DNA of 61,067 nucleotides from an uncultured Bacteroidota bacterium (GCA_902774175.1 CACYHG010000007.1:1-61067); one strand, 5' to 3'. Positions 34,156 through 43,885 are shown, numbered from the stretch's first letter. Notes: generated by a model from the letters alone, not told the origin. Translations and numbers: made by a program.

Positions 34156-34900
34156 ATGGTGGCGTGCCTGCTGGTTTCCTGCCATCATCAGAAAAAAGAA
34201 AATAACCTTGATATGGACAACCCGTTTTTTTTCCAAGCCGGGGACCCCATACGGGGTGCCGGCGTTCGACAGGCTTAGGCCCGAACACTTCATTCCTGCC
34301 TTTGAGGAGGGTATGCGGCAGCAGAAACAGGAGGTGAACGCCATCACCTCCAATCCGCAGGAACCCACCTTTGAAAACACTATTGAGGCATTGGAGTACA
34401 GCGGCGAACTGCTTAACGAGGTCAGTGCGGTCTTCTTCAACATGTGCGAGACCAACAACAGCAAGGAGATGAACGACATCGCCGAACGCATCAGCCCGAA
34501 GCTTTCCGCACACAGTGACGATATTAACCTGAACGAGGCTCTGTTCAAACGGGTCAAGGCTGTGTGCGACATGCGGGAACGGCTTGACTTGGAAGGGGAA
34601 CGTTTGCGGCTGCTGGAGGAAACCTACAAGGGCTTTGTGCGAGGAGGTGCCGCTCTTCCTTTGGAGAAGCAGGAACGTTTCCGCGCCATAAACGAGCAGC
34701 TTTCCACTCTTACGCTCAAGTTTGGCAACAACGTGCTGGCAGCAACCAACGCATACCAGATGGTGATTGACAACAAGTCCGAACTGAAGGGGCTGCCCGC
34801 CTCTCTGGTTAAGGCCGCCTCCGCGCTTGCCGATGCGGAGGCCTGCGCACACATCGCGTTGGTGTTTGAAGAAAAAGGGGTGTGGGATCGGATGAAATAA
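34156..34900 (+). pseudogene. Broken M3 peptidase (Dcp-like) fused to an exonuclease tail
   Basis: ATG 34156 opens a lipoprotein-like start (MVACLLVSCHHQKKENNLDM) leading to DNPFF. A run of eight T (34225-34232) then shifts the frame; with seven T it would continue SKPGTPYGVPAFDRLRPEHF, the normal N-terminus of M3-family peptidyl-dipeptidase Dcp. The shifted frame is intact for about 200 codons, through the helical N-terminal domain to SLVKAASA. There it joins ALADAEACAHIALVFEEKGV, the end of a DEDDh exonuclease, and stops. The zinc site HEFGH and the remaining 450 or so residues are gone. So: homopolymer frameshift plus truncation by recombination within the 40-bp repeat also found at 32270. 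If the T-run varies, the fused protein could be made, but without catalysis. Confidence 0.8.
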
Positions 34901-34903
34901 AAT

Positions 34904-35626
34904 CTATTTCCCCATCAGCAGGTTGCGCTCCTCTGCCGGGAATTTTTCAATTGCATAGCGCAGCAGCGTTCGTGGCAGCTCTTTCCGCCGTGGCATGAGC
35001 CATCCCTTCAGCCGTCGCGCATCGCGTTTGCCCGCCTCGCGCAGCAGCCAACCTGCCGCCTTCTGCAGAAGGTCGTGCAGCGGCGCGGGCTTTTCCAGAT
35101 ATAATTCCGCAATGGCGTATGTGTCGTCCAGCTGGCCGTGACGCAGAAACTGCATTGTGCTCACCATTCCGATGCGCTGCTCCCAGATTGTTTTCCCGTC
35201 ACGGGCAAGGTCGTACAGCAGCGTGCGGTCCTTGTCAAGCAGCCATCTGCCAAGGAGCTCGTAGCAGGAGAGGTCCACCAGATCCCAGTTGTTCACCTGT
35301 TGCAGGTGCTCCAGATAAAATGTGATGCAGCGCTGTTGGAGCTCAATATCCTTGCGTGCATCCTGGAACATCCTCACCAATGACAGCAGGGCGGCAAGCC
35401 GCATCTCATGATATTCGGATGCGATGCACCGCTCCAGCTCCCCGAAGGTGACGTTGCCGCGGCATTGTTTCACCGCTTCGCGCACAGCAGGCACCTTGAT
35501 GCCTAGAAAACGGTCGCCCTCCCCGTATCCGCCCGGTCCGGTCTTGAAAAAACGGCTCAGACTGGCGACCAGTGAGGCGTCCTGCCGCCGCATTATCTCC
35601 TGGTAGAGCGATGGCTGTTTATTCAT
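34904..35626 (-). CDS. AlkD-like DNA alkylation repair protein
   Basis: 240 residues of HEAT-like helical repeats: FLGIKVPAVREAVKQC (about 41-56), ASEYHEMRLAALLSLVRMF, VNNWDLVDLSCYELLG (about 111-126) and HDLLQKAAGWLLREAGKRD. The W-D-L-V-D and K-A-x-G-W-x-L-R-E-x-G blocks are those of the AlkC/AlkD family, glycosylases that remove N3- and N7-alkylated bases without flipping them. It is convergent with the broken M3 gene. Probably functional: length and key Trp/Asp positions agree with the family. Confidence 0.88.
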   Translation of the reverse strand: MNKQPSLYQEIMRRQDASLVASLSRFFKTGPGGYGEGDRFLGIKVPAVREAVKQCRGNVTFGELERCIASEYHEMRLAALLSLVRMFQDARKDIELQQRCITFYLEHLQQVNNWDLVDLSCYELLGRWLLDKDRTLLYDLARDGKTIWEQRIGMVSTMQFLRHGQLDDTYAIAELYLEKPAPLHDLLQKAAGWLLREAGKRDARRLKGWLMPRRKELPRTLLRYAIEKFPAEERNLLMGK

Positions 35627-35653
35627 TCGTGCCAGTGTCCGGCTTGAACCGGT

Positions 35654-36061
35654 TTAATTCAACTGGAAATTTATTGGTAGACGGTATCTTGTACTCACCT
35701 TCTCGCCTCTCAGTACTCCGGGTTTCCATTTCGGCATCTTGGAGATCACCCTGATCGCTTCCGCATCCAGTTCCGGTGATACGCTTTTTACAGCCTTGAC
35801 GTTGCTGATTTTTCCATTTTTCTCCACCACAAATTCTACGATGACTTTTCCCTGAATGCCTTTTTCACGGGCAGCTTTGGGGTAAACCAGGTTGTCTGAG
35901 AGGAATTTGTACATGGCTTCCTCTCCGCCCGGGTATTCGGGCTCATTTTCCACAACGGAGAAAATGACATCATCATCGGTGTTGTTGTTCGAGACGGGTT
36001 GCTGGGCGTAAGCCATGGAAACGGCTGCGGTGAACAGCAGCAGGGTAAAAAACTTTTTCAT
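35654..36061 (-). CDS. Secreted TonB C-terminal domain protein
   Basis: 135 residues. Signal peptide (MKKFFTLLLFTAAVSMAYAQ) followed by a TonB_C domain: PEYPGGEEAMYKFLSDNLVY, GIQGKVIVEFVVEKNGKISN and MPKWKPGVLRGEKVSTRYRL. It lacks the N-terminal transmembrane anchor and Pro-rich linker of a true TonB, so it is a periplasmic stand-alone TonB-like domain, a common Bacteroidota variety of uncertain role. It may bind TonB boxes or act in envelope signalling. Confidence 0.85.
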   Translation of the reverse strand: MKKFFTLLLFTAAVSMAYAQQPVSNNNTDDDVIFSVVENEPEYPGGEEAMYKFLSDNLVYPKAAREKGIQGKVIVEFVVEKNGKISNVKAVKSVSPELDAEAIRVISKMPKWKPGVLRGEKVSTRYRLPINFQLN

Positions 36062-36172
36062 GTGTGTGCTTTTTGATAATAAAAATTCTTACTTTAAAAC
36101 CGCAAAAGTACTTGAAATTCCAATATGTTTTGCAGATTGTGCATTTTTTTTCGGTTCTGTCCGTAAAATTCT

Positions 36173-37528
36173 TCAGAACATGTATCCCATCTTGATGTAA
36201 AGGTTGCTGAACTTGCCGTTGTCCTGTCTGTCGAAGGCTGTCGCCCAGTCAATGCTGAGGACAAAATTGTCGTTCATGGCCACCTTCAGACCGCAGCCTC
36301 CGGTGAGATGGGGGGAATAAAGCCGGCTTTCGTCGTAAAATAAATCCGGGTTTTCGGGATTCGGATCAGTCCGAACAAACTGCCACGGGTCGGTGGCAAC
36401 GCGGTCGTATGGCTGCACCACCATTCCGGCATCCATGAAGGGATTGAGTCCGACATAGAACATGTTCTTGCTCACCTTGAAACTGAAAAGCTGCGCCCTG
36501 AATTCGAAGTTTGCAAATGCCACCCCACGGGCGAGCACGCGGTTGCGCATCATGCCGCGCACCGAATTCGCGCCGCCGAGCCCTTCGTAAATCACCCGCT
36601 GCATGTAGAGCTGGTTCAGGTATGTGTTGAGGTAGAAGGGGCAGTCGCCCGCAAGATTGAGCTGCGTCCCAATCCGGTAGGCGAAAATCAGACGGTCTGA
36701 TGCAATTGGCAGGTAATTTCTCCAGTTGACATTTAGTTTCAGATTGTTGTATTTTTCCATGCTGCCTATGCCTGCATACCAGGTCAGGAAGGCGTCGGCA
36801 TGTACGCCGTGTGTGGGGTTCTGCTGGCGGTCGCGGGTGTCGTAGGTGATTCCTGCGTGGAGGTAGGGATGCAGTCCGCCGGAGGCTTCATCCTGACTGA
36901 TATAGCCGAGCGCCACATATTGGTCGAAGAGGGTTATGGTGTCGGGGAGCTGTTTCTCCTTTTTCTTCGTGAAGGAGTTGAGCCTTTTGACATCCACAGG
37001 ACCGACACCGAAATGAAGCAGGCCCGCTCCTGCGTTCCAGCAGAGTTTTCCGGCCAATGGCCCCTGAATGTCTGCAGAGAAGCGGAACAGGTCGCGACGG
37101 TACTTGTAGTAGGCGCGGGAAATGTAGTAGATATCGCCCTGAGAGGAATATTCCGGGATGTAGCTGCTGCTGTAGCCGTTGAAACCGTAGAAGTCGCACA
37201 TCTGGTCGGGCAGATATGTGAGGTCGATGCTCAGGCGGTGCTTCGGAATCAGATATTTGGAATCGTAGGCGAAGCGGAATATGCCGAAATGTTTGGTGGT
37301 GTAGGCCGCCTCCGCGTAAAAGGAATGCAGATAGTCGGGATAGGTGGAGCCGTCGCCGAAATAGTAGATGTTGGTCAGTGCTCCGTACTGCAGGCCGAGG
37401 TCGGCATCGTAGGCGACGCTGGGAAGCACGCCGAAGGTCCAGCCGCGGCGTATGTGGCGTGCCGTGTCCTGTGCGTACGAGGTTATGGCAAGCATGCATA
37501 AAAGCGGTAATATCAGCTGTTTTTTCAT
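36173..37528 (-). CDS. Omp85-family outer-membrane beta-barrel (BamA/TamA-like surface antigen)
   Basis: 451 residues with signal peptide (MKKQLILPLLCMLAITSYAQ). Alternating amphipathic strands throughout, with GGANSVRGMMRNRV (about 317-330) matching the conserved Omp85 (V/I)RGF/M loop, GITYDTRDRQQNPTHGVHAD, and a terminal aromatic strand NLYIKMGYMF. No POTRA domains precede the barrel, so it belongs to the short 'surface antigen D15 domain only' group rather than BamA itself. Role: outer-membrane insertion or transport, not defined. Confidence 0.82.
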   Translation of the reverse strand: MKKQLILPLLCMLAITSYAQDTARHIRRGWTFGVLPSVAYDADLGLQYGALTNIYYFGDGSTYPDYLHSFYAEAAYTTKHFGIFRFAYDSKYLIPKHRLSIDLTYLPDQMCDFYGFNGYSSSYIPEYSSQGDIYYISRAYYKYRRDLFRFSADIQGPLAGKLCWNAGAGLLHFGVGPVDVKRLNSFTKKKEKQLPDTITLFDQYVALGYISQDEASGGLHPYLHAGITYDTRDRQQNPTHGVHADAFLTWYAGIGSMEKYNNLKLNVNWRNYLPIASDRLIFAYRIGTQLNLAGDCPFYLNTYLNQLYMQRVIYEGLGGANSVRGMMRNRVLARGVAFANFEFRAQLFSFKVSKNMFYVGLNPFMDAGMVVQPYDRVATDPWQFVRTDPNPENPDLFYDESRLYSPHLTGGCGLKVAMNDNFVLSIDWATAFDRQDNGKFSNLYIKMGYMF

Positions 37529-37546
37529 AATTATGACAATTTGTGG

Positions 37547-38221
37547 CTATTTGTTCTGTTGCAATATTCCCGCAAAGCGGAACATTTCGCGGTAGGCCTC
37601 CGCCTTCTTCTCCAAGGGCAGGGGATAGGCGCGGGAGGAGGAGGGCAGCCGGTAGAGGTGCAGTCCGTCGGGGATGCCTTCTGCCGGTGGAATGGCGGTG
37701 TGTCCGCCAACCGGAGGCATCTCATTTATATTCAGCTGTCCGCAGAGGGTATGGGCCGCCTTTTCACCGGTGACGGCCACGACGCGGCATTGCGGGATCT
37801 GCCGTAGCAGTGCGGCGATGTCCGTTGGTTCCACAATCTCCAGAAAATTGTCCGAGGCGTTCTCCTTCAGTCTGCACACGGCGGTGGCGGTGTCGAAATA
37901 GCCGATGCCCTTTCTCTTCAGGAAATCCACAATCTCCGACAGTCGGAAGGTTTTGTTCTCTGTATCTACAAAATGGTTCTTGTCACCAAAGAAAACCAGC
38001 CCTTCGATGCGCCAGTGGTCATTGATGAAGTTCGGGTAGAAGAAATCCATGCACCAGCGGTTGCGCGGCGGCGGAAAACTGCCGAGGAACAATACCCTGG
38101 CCTTCTCCGGCAGGAACGGTTGCAGCGGGTGGCGTTCAACGGTCATTTCCTGACCTTGTCTGCGCCAGTCATCCGGTTCGGGTTGTTTTGCCATTGTTTG
38201 CCGTTTTTTACAGTCTGTCAT
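37547..38221 (-). CDS. Uracil-DNA-glycosylase-family protein
   Basis: 224 residues from 38221; the ATGs at 38194 and 38146 are also possible. UDG-superfamily fold: VLFLGSFPPPRNRWCMDFFY (motif A region), IVDFLKRKGIGYFDTATAVC, VVAVTGEKAAHTLC, and a C-terminal RLPSSSRAYPLPLEKK (motif B-like P-S-S-S). This matches the Bacteroidota 'uracil-DNA glycosylase family' of unknown substrate rather than UngA. It probably excises damaged bases. Confidence 0.75.
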   Translation of the reverse strand: MTDCKKRQTMAKQPEPDDWRRQGQEMTVERHPLQPFLPEKARVLFLGSFPPPRNRWCMDFFYPNFINDHWRIEGLVFFGDKNHFVDTENKTFRLSEIVDFLKRKGIGYFDTATAVCRLKENASDNFLEIVEPTDIAALLRQIPQCRVVAVTGEKAAHTLCGQLNINEMPPVGGHTAIPPAEGIPDGLHLYRLPSSSRAYPLPLEKKAEAYREMFRFAGILQQNK

Positions 38222-38274
38222 ACGATGTTTTTTTTTGTTGCAAAAATAGACAAAATATGGATATGGTTACGGTA

Positions 38275-38553
38275 TTATTTTAGGGAATCTTTTTCCCAAT
38301 TTGTCGGATTATTTTCTATATATAATGCAATATTTTGATATTTTTTTTTATTACGAATAATATGATCGTGGTAATTTGCCTGCCATAACGGATTGGTCCT
38401 GTTGAATTTTCCGGAATATAAACCTTTCAAATCCATCCATTCATTGATGCGATTTACAGATGACGATTTAAATCCGGCAACAAATGATGATATGGATTTT
38501 GGCCGACGGATGAATTGTGGTAGAGACGCACGGCCGTGCGTCTCTACATCACG
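38275..38553 (-). pseudogene. C-terminal remnant of a second RAYT with embedded REP
   Basis: The minus strand reads DVETHGRASLPQF, then RRPKSISSFVAGFKSSSVNR, then PLWQANYHDHIIRNKKKYQN and IALYIENNPTNW. This aligns with the C-terminal half of the RAYT at 29933, which has TRFHDHIIRNETEMKYIAQY, including the catalytic-Tyr helix. The HUH half is missing, replaced by the end of gltX. The ETHGRASL part is encoded by the REP at 38520, at the same position in the protein as the REP insertion in the intact RAYT. Confidence 0.7.
38520..38547. repeat. REP palindrome, second family (GCACGGCCGTGC core)
   Basis: Perfect 28-bp palindrome, half GTAGAGACGCACGG. It shares the outer GTAGAGACG arm with the 29.8-30.7 kb family but has a different core. 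A partial ACGGCCGTGCG follows at 38551. The core also appears alone at 17087-17098. Confidence 0.85.
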
Positions 38554-38572
38554 GCCGTGCGTTTCCCTAATT

Positions 38573-40090
38573 TTACAACCGTATCTCCGCAATCCCGATC
38601 TTAACCCGTTCAATGGTTTCCGGCACGCCCAACAGGTCGATGATTGTGAAGATGTCGGGGCCTTTGGTCTCGCCTACGAGGCAGAGGCGCAGGGCGTTCA
38701 TTATCTTGCCCATGTTGCATTCGTGGTCGGCGACGTATTGCATGATCCGGTCGTGAGCCTGCTGTTTGTCCCAAGGCTGGATATCCTGCAGGATTTGGCA
38801 GAAGGCGGTGAGATGTTCCGGCGTTTCCGGCTGCCACCGTTTGGCGATGGCCTTTGGGTCGTAGCTTTCCGGACGTTGGAAAAAGAATGCGCTGTCACGC
38901 CAGAGGTCGGGGACGAAGCTGGCACGCTCCTTCATCAGGCTGACCACCGCATCGCGGTAGCTGTCGTCGCAATGGATACCCTTTTCCTCCAATATTTTGC
39001 CGAAGGCCTGGCTGATTTCGGCCTCGGGACGCATTTGCAAATATTTATGGTTAAACCATTTGGCTTTTTCAAAATCGAATTTGGCACCCGATTTGCTGAC
39101 CCTTTCCAGCGAAAATGCCTGAACCAGCTCCTCAATGGTGAAGATTTCCTGTTCGGTTCCCGGGTTCCAGCCCAGAAGCGCAAGGAAGTTGAGGACCGCT
39201 TCGGGGTAATAGCCCTGCTCGCGGTAGCCCATGGAGACCTCGCCCGATTTCGGGTCGTGCCATTCTAACGGGAAGACGGGGAAGCCCAGCCGGTCGCCGT
39301 CGCGCTTGCTCAGCTTGCCGTTGCCCTCCGGCTTGAGCAGCAGTGGCAGGTGTGCGAAACGTGGCATGCTCTCCTCCCATCCCAGATAGCGGTACAGCAG
39401 CACATGCAGCGGGGCGGATGGAAGCCATTCGCTGCCACGGATCACATGGCTGATGCGCATCAGGTGGTCGTCCACGATGTTGGCCAGGTGATAGGTGGGC
39501 AGCTGGTCGGCCGATTTCCACAGCACCTTGTCGTCCAGGATGGAGCTGTTAATGACCACGTCGCCGCAGACCATGTCGTGCACTGTGATGTCCTCGCCCG
39601 GCTCGATACGGATGCGGACCACATACTGTTCGCCCGCCTCCATGCGCCGTTTCACCTCATCTGCAGGAAGCGTCAGACTGTTCCTCATCTGCATACGCGT
39701 ATGGGAGTCATACTGGAAATTCTTGATTTCCTGCCGTTTGGCTTCTATTTCCGCAGGGGTGTCAAAGGCGATGTAGGCGTGGCCGTTCTCCAGCAGAAAA
39801 TCGGCGTACTGCCTGTAAATGGGTTTGCGTTCCGACTGGCGGTATGAGATGCCGTCGCTGTTGGGAATATGCACCCCCTCGTCAAAGGTGATGCCCAACC
39901 ATTGGAAGGCTTCGATGATGTATTCCTCCGCGCCCGGCACAAAACGGGTGCTGTCGGTGTCCTCAATCCGTAAAATCAGTTTGCCGTTGTGCTGCTTGGC
40001 AAACAGATAGTTGTACAATGCGGTGCGCACACCGCCGATATGCAACGGCCCCGTCGGGCTGGGGGCGAATCTGACTCTGATTTCGTTCAT
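38573..40090 (-). CDS. gltX: Glutamyl-tRNA synthetase
   Basis: 505 residues, full length. The class I HIGH motif is HIGG in [20 protein letters not shown] (8-27) and the KMSKS motif is KLSKRDGD (about 256-263), both at the expected spacing. Between them are [14 protein letters not shown] and the tRNA-acceptor region; the C-terminal anticodon-binding domain follows. It charges tRNA-Glu with glutamate. It lies 35 bp after the DPP IV gene on the same strand, separated by AGTTAAT repeats, so they may be co-transcribed. Confidence 0.97.
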   Translation of the reverse strand: MNEIRVRFAPSPTGPLHIGGVRTALYNYLFAKQHNGKLILRIEDTDSTRFVPGAEEYIIEAFQWLGITFDEGVHIPNSDGISYRQSERKPIYRQYADFLLENGHAYIAFDTPAEIEAKRQEIKNFQYDSHTRMQMRNSLTLPADEVKRRMEAGEQYVVRIRIEPGEDITVHDMVCGDVVINSSILDDKVLWKSADQLPTYHLANIVDDHLMRISHVIRGSEWLPSAPLHVLLYRYLGWEESMPRFAHLPLLLKPEGNGKLSKRDGDRLGFPVFPLEWHDPKSGEVSMGYREQGYYPEAVLNFLALLGWNPGTEQEIFTIEELVQAFSLERVSKSGAKFDFEKAKWFNHKYLQMRPEAEISQAFGKILEEKGIHCDDSYRDAVVSLMKERASFVPDLWRDSAFFFQRPESYDPKAIAKRWQPETPEHLTAFCQILQDIQPWDKQQAHDRIMQYVADHECNMGKIMNALRLCLVGETKGPDIFTIIDLLGVPETIERVKIGIAEIRL

Positions 40091-40125
40091 TGATAGATAA
40101 GAGTTAATAGTTAATAGTTAATAGT

Positions 40126-42330
40126 TTAGAGTTTGCGTAATAAGAAGTCTGTCAGTTTGGTGTAGAGGTGGTAGCGGGTGTTGCCGCCGTAGATCGAATG
40201 GTTCTTGTTCGGGTAGAAGAAGCACTCGTACTGCTTTCCGGCGGCGTTCAGCGCGGTGACCAAATCCATCGAGTTCTGGAAATGCACGTTGTCATCGGCG
40301 GTGCCGTGGATGAGCAGGTAGTTGCCCTGCATCTTGTCCGCCCAGGTGATGGGGGAGTTGTCATCGTAGCCGGAGGGGTTCTCCTGCGGAGTCTGCAGAA
40401 AGCGTTCGGTGTAGATGTTATCGTAATATCTCCATGTGGTGACCGGCGCCACTGCCATGGCCGTCTTGAAGGTGCCTTCACCTTTGAAGAGGCTCAGCGA
40501 GGAGAGGTAGCCGCCGAAGCTCCAACCCCAAATTCCCACACGGTCGGGGTCAATGTAGGGGAGGGTCTTGAAATATTTGGCGGCGGCAATCTGGTCGTCC
40601 GACTCATATTTGCCCATCTGCTTGTAGATGATTTTCTTGAAGTTGTCGCCACGTCCGGCGGTGCCGCGGTTGTCCACGCAGACCACAATGTAGCCCTTCT
40701 GCGCCAGCATCTGGTACCATGCGAAATCAAGGCTGCGGGCGAAGGAGTTTGAGACCTCCTGCGAGCCAGGTCCGCCATAGACGTACATCAGCAGGGGATA
40801 TTTCTTGTTCGGGTCGAAATTGTTGGGTTTCAGCATCCATCCGTTGAGCGTGACATCTGCCAACGGAACCTGGATGATTTCCCGTTTTGAGAACTTGTAT
40901 TCCTCCATCCTCTCCTTATATACGTGGTTGTCCTCCATCACGTTCAGCTGTTTGCCGTCGGCCTTGTGCAGCGTATAGACGGGCGGTGTGTTGAGGTCGG
41001 ACCAGACATTGCGGTAGTAGGTGGCGTTGCCGTTGAAGGTGGGGGTGTTCCAGCCGTTGCCGCTGGTGAGCAGCTTTTTGCCTTTCCCGTTAAAATTGAT
41101 GCGGTAGAGGTCGCGGTTGAGCGTGCCGGATTCGTTGGAGAGGTAGTATATCCACTGGTTCTTCTCATCAACCGCGCAGACGGATGCCACCTCCCATTCG
41201 CCGGAAGTGATTGGGGTGAGACCCTGCTTGTCCATGTCCACCATATAGAGATGGTTGAAGCCGTTGCGCTCCGAAGTGACAATCATCCGTTTGTTATCCT
41301 TGAGGAAATAATATTCGTCCGTAATGTCCAACCAGCGGTCGTTCACATCGGTATAGACCTTACGCATCTGTCCGTTCGCGGTGTTGTAGCTGTGGAACAC
41401 CACCTCGTTCTGGTGGCGGTTCATCTTCAGAATCACCAGATCCTTGGCGTTGGGCAGCCAGTAGAGGCGCGGGATGTAGCAGTCGCTGTTGTCGCCCATG
41501 TCAATGGTTTTCAGCGTTTGCGCCTGCACGTCATACAGATGCACGGTCACAAGGGAATTGTCCTCGCCCGCCTTGGGGTATTTGTAGTGGTATTCATCGG
41601 GGTAAAGTTTGCCCCACATGATCATGTTGAACTCCTTCACCCGCGATTCGTCGAAGCGGAGGAATGCGAGAAAGCGGCTGTCGGGCGACCACTCAAAGGC
41701 CTTGGACATGTCCAGCTCTTCCTCGTACACCCAGTCGGCCATGCCGTTGATAATCTCCTTGAACTTGCCGTCGGTGGTGATTGCGGTCTCCTTGTTCGTT
41801 TCCAAATCCTTGATGAACAGATTGTTCTCCCTTACAAAGGCAATTTTTTTTCCGTCAGGGGAGAAGGTGGCGAAGCTCTGCTTGCCCAACGTGGTGTCAG
41901 CCAGCATTGTGAGTTTTTTCGCATTCAGGTCATAAACGTAATAGATTGCCTTGTAGGAGCGGCGGTAGATGTATTCCACCTCCGTGCCGATGAGCAGCTT
42001 GTCCTGCTGCTCGTTCAGCTTGTACATCTGGATCTCCTTCATGCCGATTTTCCCGCCCGATGCGGTTTTCAGCTCGCTTCCGCTGACAATGCCGCGCACT
42101 GTCTCGCCCGTAGCGAAGTTCTTGGCAATCAGTCCGTCTTTGGTCTGTACGGAATAGAGTGCAGGGTCTGGCATGGGGGTGAATCCGGAGACACCGCGAG
42201 GATAGAATTTGTAGTTCACCCATATGTCCTCCAGGGTGATCTCTTTGGCTTGGCTGTTTTGCGCCTGCATCCCAATGGCGCAGACTGTCAGGCATACGCC
42301 CAATAGAATTCGGAATACTATTCTGTTCAT
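40126..42330 (-). CDS. Dipeptidyl peptidase IV (S9B family), secreted
   Basis: 734 residues with signal peptide (MNRIVFRILLGVCLTVCAIG, cleavage near MQAQ). N-terminal DPP IV beta-propeller with NGMADWVYEEELDMSKAFEW (the glutamate pair that binds the substrate N-terminus). The alpha/beta-hydrolase domain has GWSFGGYLS (about 600, nucleophile Ser; DPP IV proper has GWSYGG), HGTADDNVHFQNS (Asp) and NKNHSIYGG (about 712, His). It releases Xaa-Pro dipeptides from peptides outside the cytoplasm, as in amino-acid-fermenting Bacteroidales such as Porphyromonas. Confidence 0.93.
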   Translation of the reverse strand: MNRIVFRILLGVCLTVCAIGMQAQNSQAKEITLEDIWVNYKFYPRGVSGFTPMPDPALYSVQTKDGLIAKNFATGETVRGIVSGSELKTASGGKIGMKEIQMYKLNEQQDKLLIGTEVEYIYRRSYKAIYYVYDLNAKKLTMLADTTLGKQSFATFSPDGKKIAFVRENNLFIKDLETNKETAITTDGKFKEIINGMADWVYEEELDMSKAFEWSPDSRFLAFLRFDESRVKEFNMIMWGKLYPDEYHYKYPKAGEDNSLVTVHLYDVQAQTLKTIDMGDNSDCYIPRLYWLPNAKDLVILKMNRHQNEVVFHSYNTANGQMRKVYTDVNDRWLDITDEYYFLKDNKRMIVTSERNGFNHLYMVDMDKQGLTPITSGEWEVASVCAVDEKNQWIYYLSNESGTLNRDLYRINFNGKGKKLLTSGNGWNTPTFNGNATYYRNVWSDLNTPPVYTLHKADGKQLNVMEDNHVYKERMEEYKFSKREIIQVPLADVTLNGWMLKPNNFDPNKKYPLLMYVYGGPGSQEVSNSFARSLDFAWYQMLAQKGYIVVCVDNRGTAGRGDNFKKIIYKQMGKYESDDQIAAAKYFKTLPYIDPDRVGIWGWSFGGYLSSLSLFKGEGTFKTAMAVAPVTTWRYYDNIYTERFLQTPQENPSGYDDNSPITWADKMQGNYLLIHGTADDNVHFQNSMDLVTALNAAGKQYECFFYPNKNHSIYGGNTRYHLYTKLTDFLLRKL

Positions 42331-42560
42331 TTCAAATGTTTTTTATTACAGATTTAATCATACAATCTATTATAACGTGAGTTTTGCCGGAATATTGTGC
42401 GGATGTGGGGTGAAAATATCATCTTTTTTCGGATGGTTTGTCACCGGATATGGGTTATGTTTTTTTTTGTGGTAAAGGGGAAATCAAATGTATAAAATGA
42501 TTACTTTTGCGGACAAATTTGGAGTTGAATTCCAGTTTTGTCCATTTTTAGTGTATTTAT

Positions 42561-43715
42561 ATGATAAATAGGATTATACAGAAAGAGTTATTGCGTTTGG
42601 CGCAATCATTTCCTGTCGTAACACTGACAGGTCCCAGGCAATCAGGTAAAACAACCCTGTGTAAGATGGCTTTTCCGGAATATGATTATGTTAATTTGGA
42701 GAATATTACGTTACGTGAGCAGGTGGCTTCCGATCCGCAGGGTTTCTTACATCGGCATGAGCATGGATTAATTGTTGATGAGGTGCAGTATCTGCCTGAT
42801 CTGTTTTCCTATATTCAGATTTGGGTGGATGATGACCGCAACCGGCGTGTGATTCTCACCGGAAGCAGTAATTTTTCCCTGATGGAAAAGGTCAGCCAGT
42901 CGTTGGCGGGGAGAGCCGCTGTCCTGACCTTGCTGCCTTTGTCGTTTGAGGAATTGGCAGTCAATAGCATTAATACAGATTGCCTGATGCTGAATGGCGG
43001 GTATCCTGCGGTATGGGGTAACATGCAGTTACCGAAGGATGTTTATGCCAATTATTACATGACTTATGTGGAACGCGATTTGAGACAATTGCTGAATGTA
43101 AGGAATCTCAGCTCTTTCCAACAATTTATCCGCCTTTCGGCCGGACGCGCGTCCTGTGAGTTTGTCGCTTCCGAATTTGCCAATGAATTGGGTGTGGACA
43201 TTAAAACCATCCGGCAGTGGGAGAGCATTTTGGAAACCTCCTATATTACTTTTATGCTTCCTCCGTATTACCGCAACATAGGGAAAAGGATTGTGAAGAC
43301 ATCCAAAAGATACTTTATGGACACTGGTCTGCTGTGTTATCTTCTGGACATTTCCAATGAACAGCAGCTGGCCGACCATCCCTTGCGTGGGGCAATTTTT
43401 GAAAACATGGTGGTGGCTGAAATGGTAAAACGGTATTATAACCGTGGAAAAACTCCCAGACTCTATTATTATAGGGATAAGTCACAGAATGAGGTGGATG
43501 TGGTGGATGAAATATCTTTCGACCAATTGTGTGCCTATGAGATAAAATCTTCCAGGACATATCACCTCTCCTTTAATAAGGGCTTGGACTACTTCCGGAA
43601 ACTGTACGGGGACAGGGTTGTCAGTTCCATGGTGCTTTATGATGGACAAGAAAAATCAGTTTCACCTGATAACGGTTTTATCAATTTCAGGGACTGGTCT
43701 CCAGATATCGGATGA
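42561..43715 (+). CDS. AAA_14 / DUF4143 ATPase, second paralogue
   Basis: 384 residues. Walker A GPRQSGKTTLCK (24-35), Walker B GLIVDEVQYLPD, sensor LTGSSNFSLMEKVSQSLAGR, and C-terminal DUF4143 with RDKSQNEVDVVDEI and CAYEIKSS. Similar along its whole length to the protein at 15936 and identical in many blocks (VSQSLAGR, YFMDTGLLCYLLDI versus YFYDVGLVCYLLGI). The -7 element TACTTTTG is at 42502-42509. It stands alone between DPP IV and the subtilase. Function of the family is unknown. Confidence 0.88.
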   Translation: MINRIIQKELLRLAQSFPVVTLTGPRQSGKTTLCKMAFPEYDYVNLENITLREQVASDPQGFLHRHEHGLIVDEVQYLPDLFSYIQIWVDDDRNRRVILTGSSNFSLMEKVSQSLAGRAAVLTLLPLSFEELAVNSINTDCLMLNGGYPAVWGNMQLPKDVYANYYMTYVERDLRQLLNVRNLSSFQQFIRLSAGRASCEFVASEFANELGVDIKTIRQWESILETSYITFMLPPYYRNIGKRIVKTSKRYFMDTGLLCYLLDISNEQQLADHPLRGAIFENMVVAEMVKRYYNRGKTPRLYYYRDKSQNEVDVVDEISFDQLCAYEIKSSRTYHLSFNKGLDYFRKLYGDRVVSSMVLYDGQEKSVSPDNGFINFRDWSPDIG

Positions 43716-43842
43716 TTGAAAATGGTTTAAAGAATATGAGTCACAAAAGCGTACTGCAGAATAAATCACCTGAGCCGCATATCCTCTCTGTTTCCGTTTT
43801 GCAAAAATATAAAAAAAGTCAATACAATGACGAAATTTACGT

Positions 43843-43870
43843 AAAAATCGTCAATGAAATGACGATTTTT
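43843..43870. terminator. A/T-rich hairpin with 11-bp perfect stem
   Basis: AAAAATCGTCA (43843-43853), loop ATGAAA, TGACGATTTTT (43860-43870). It lies upstream of the second hairpin in the same gap; with its terminal T5 it may assist termination of the ATPase transcript. Confidence 0.5.
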
Positions 43871-43885
43871 GCATTTTAAGAAACC

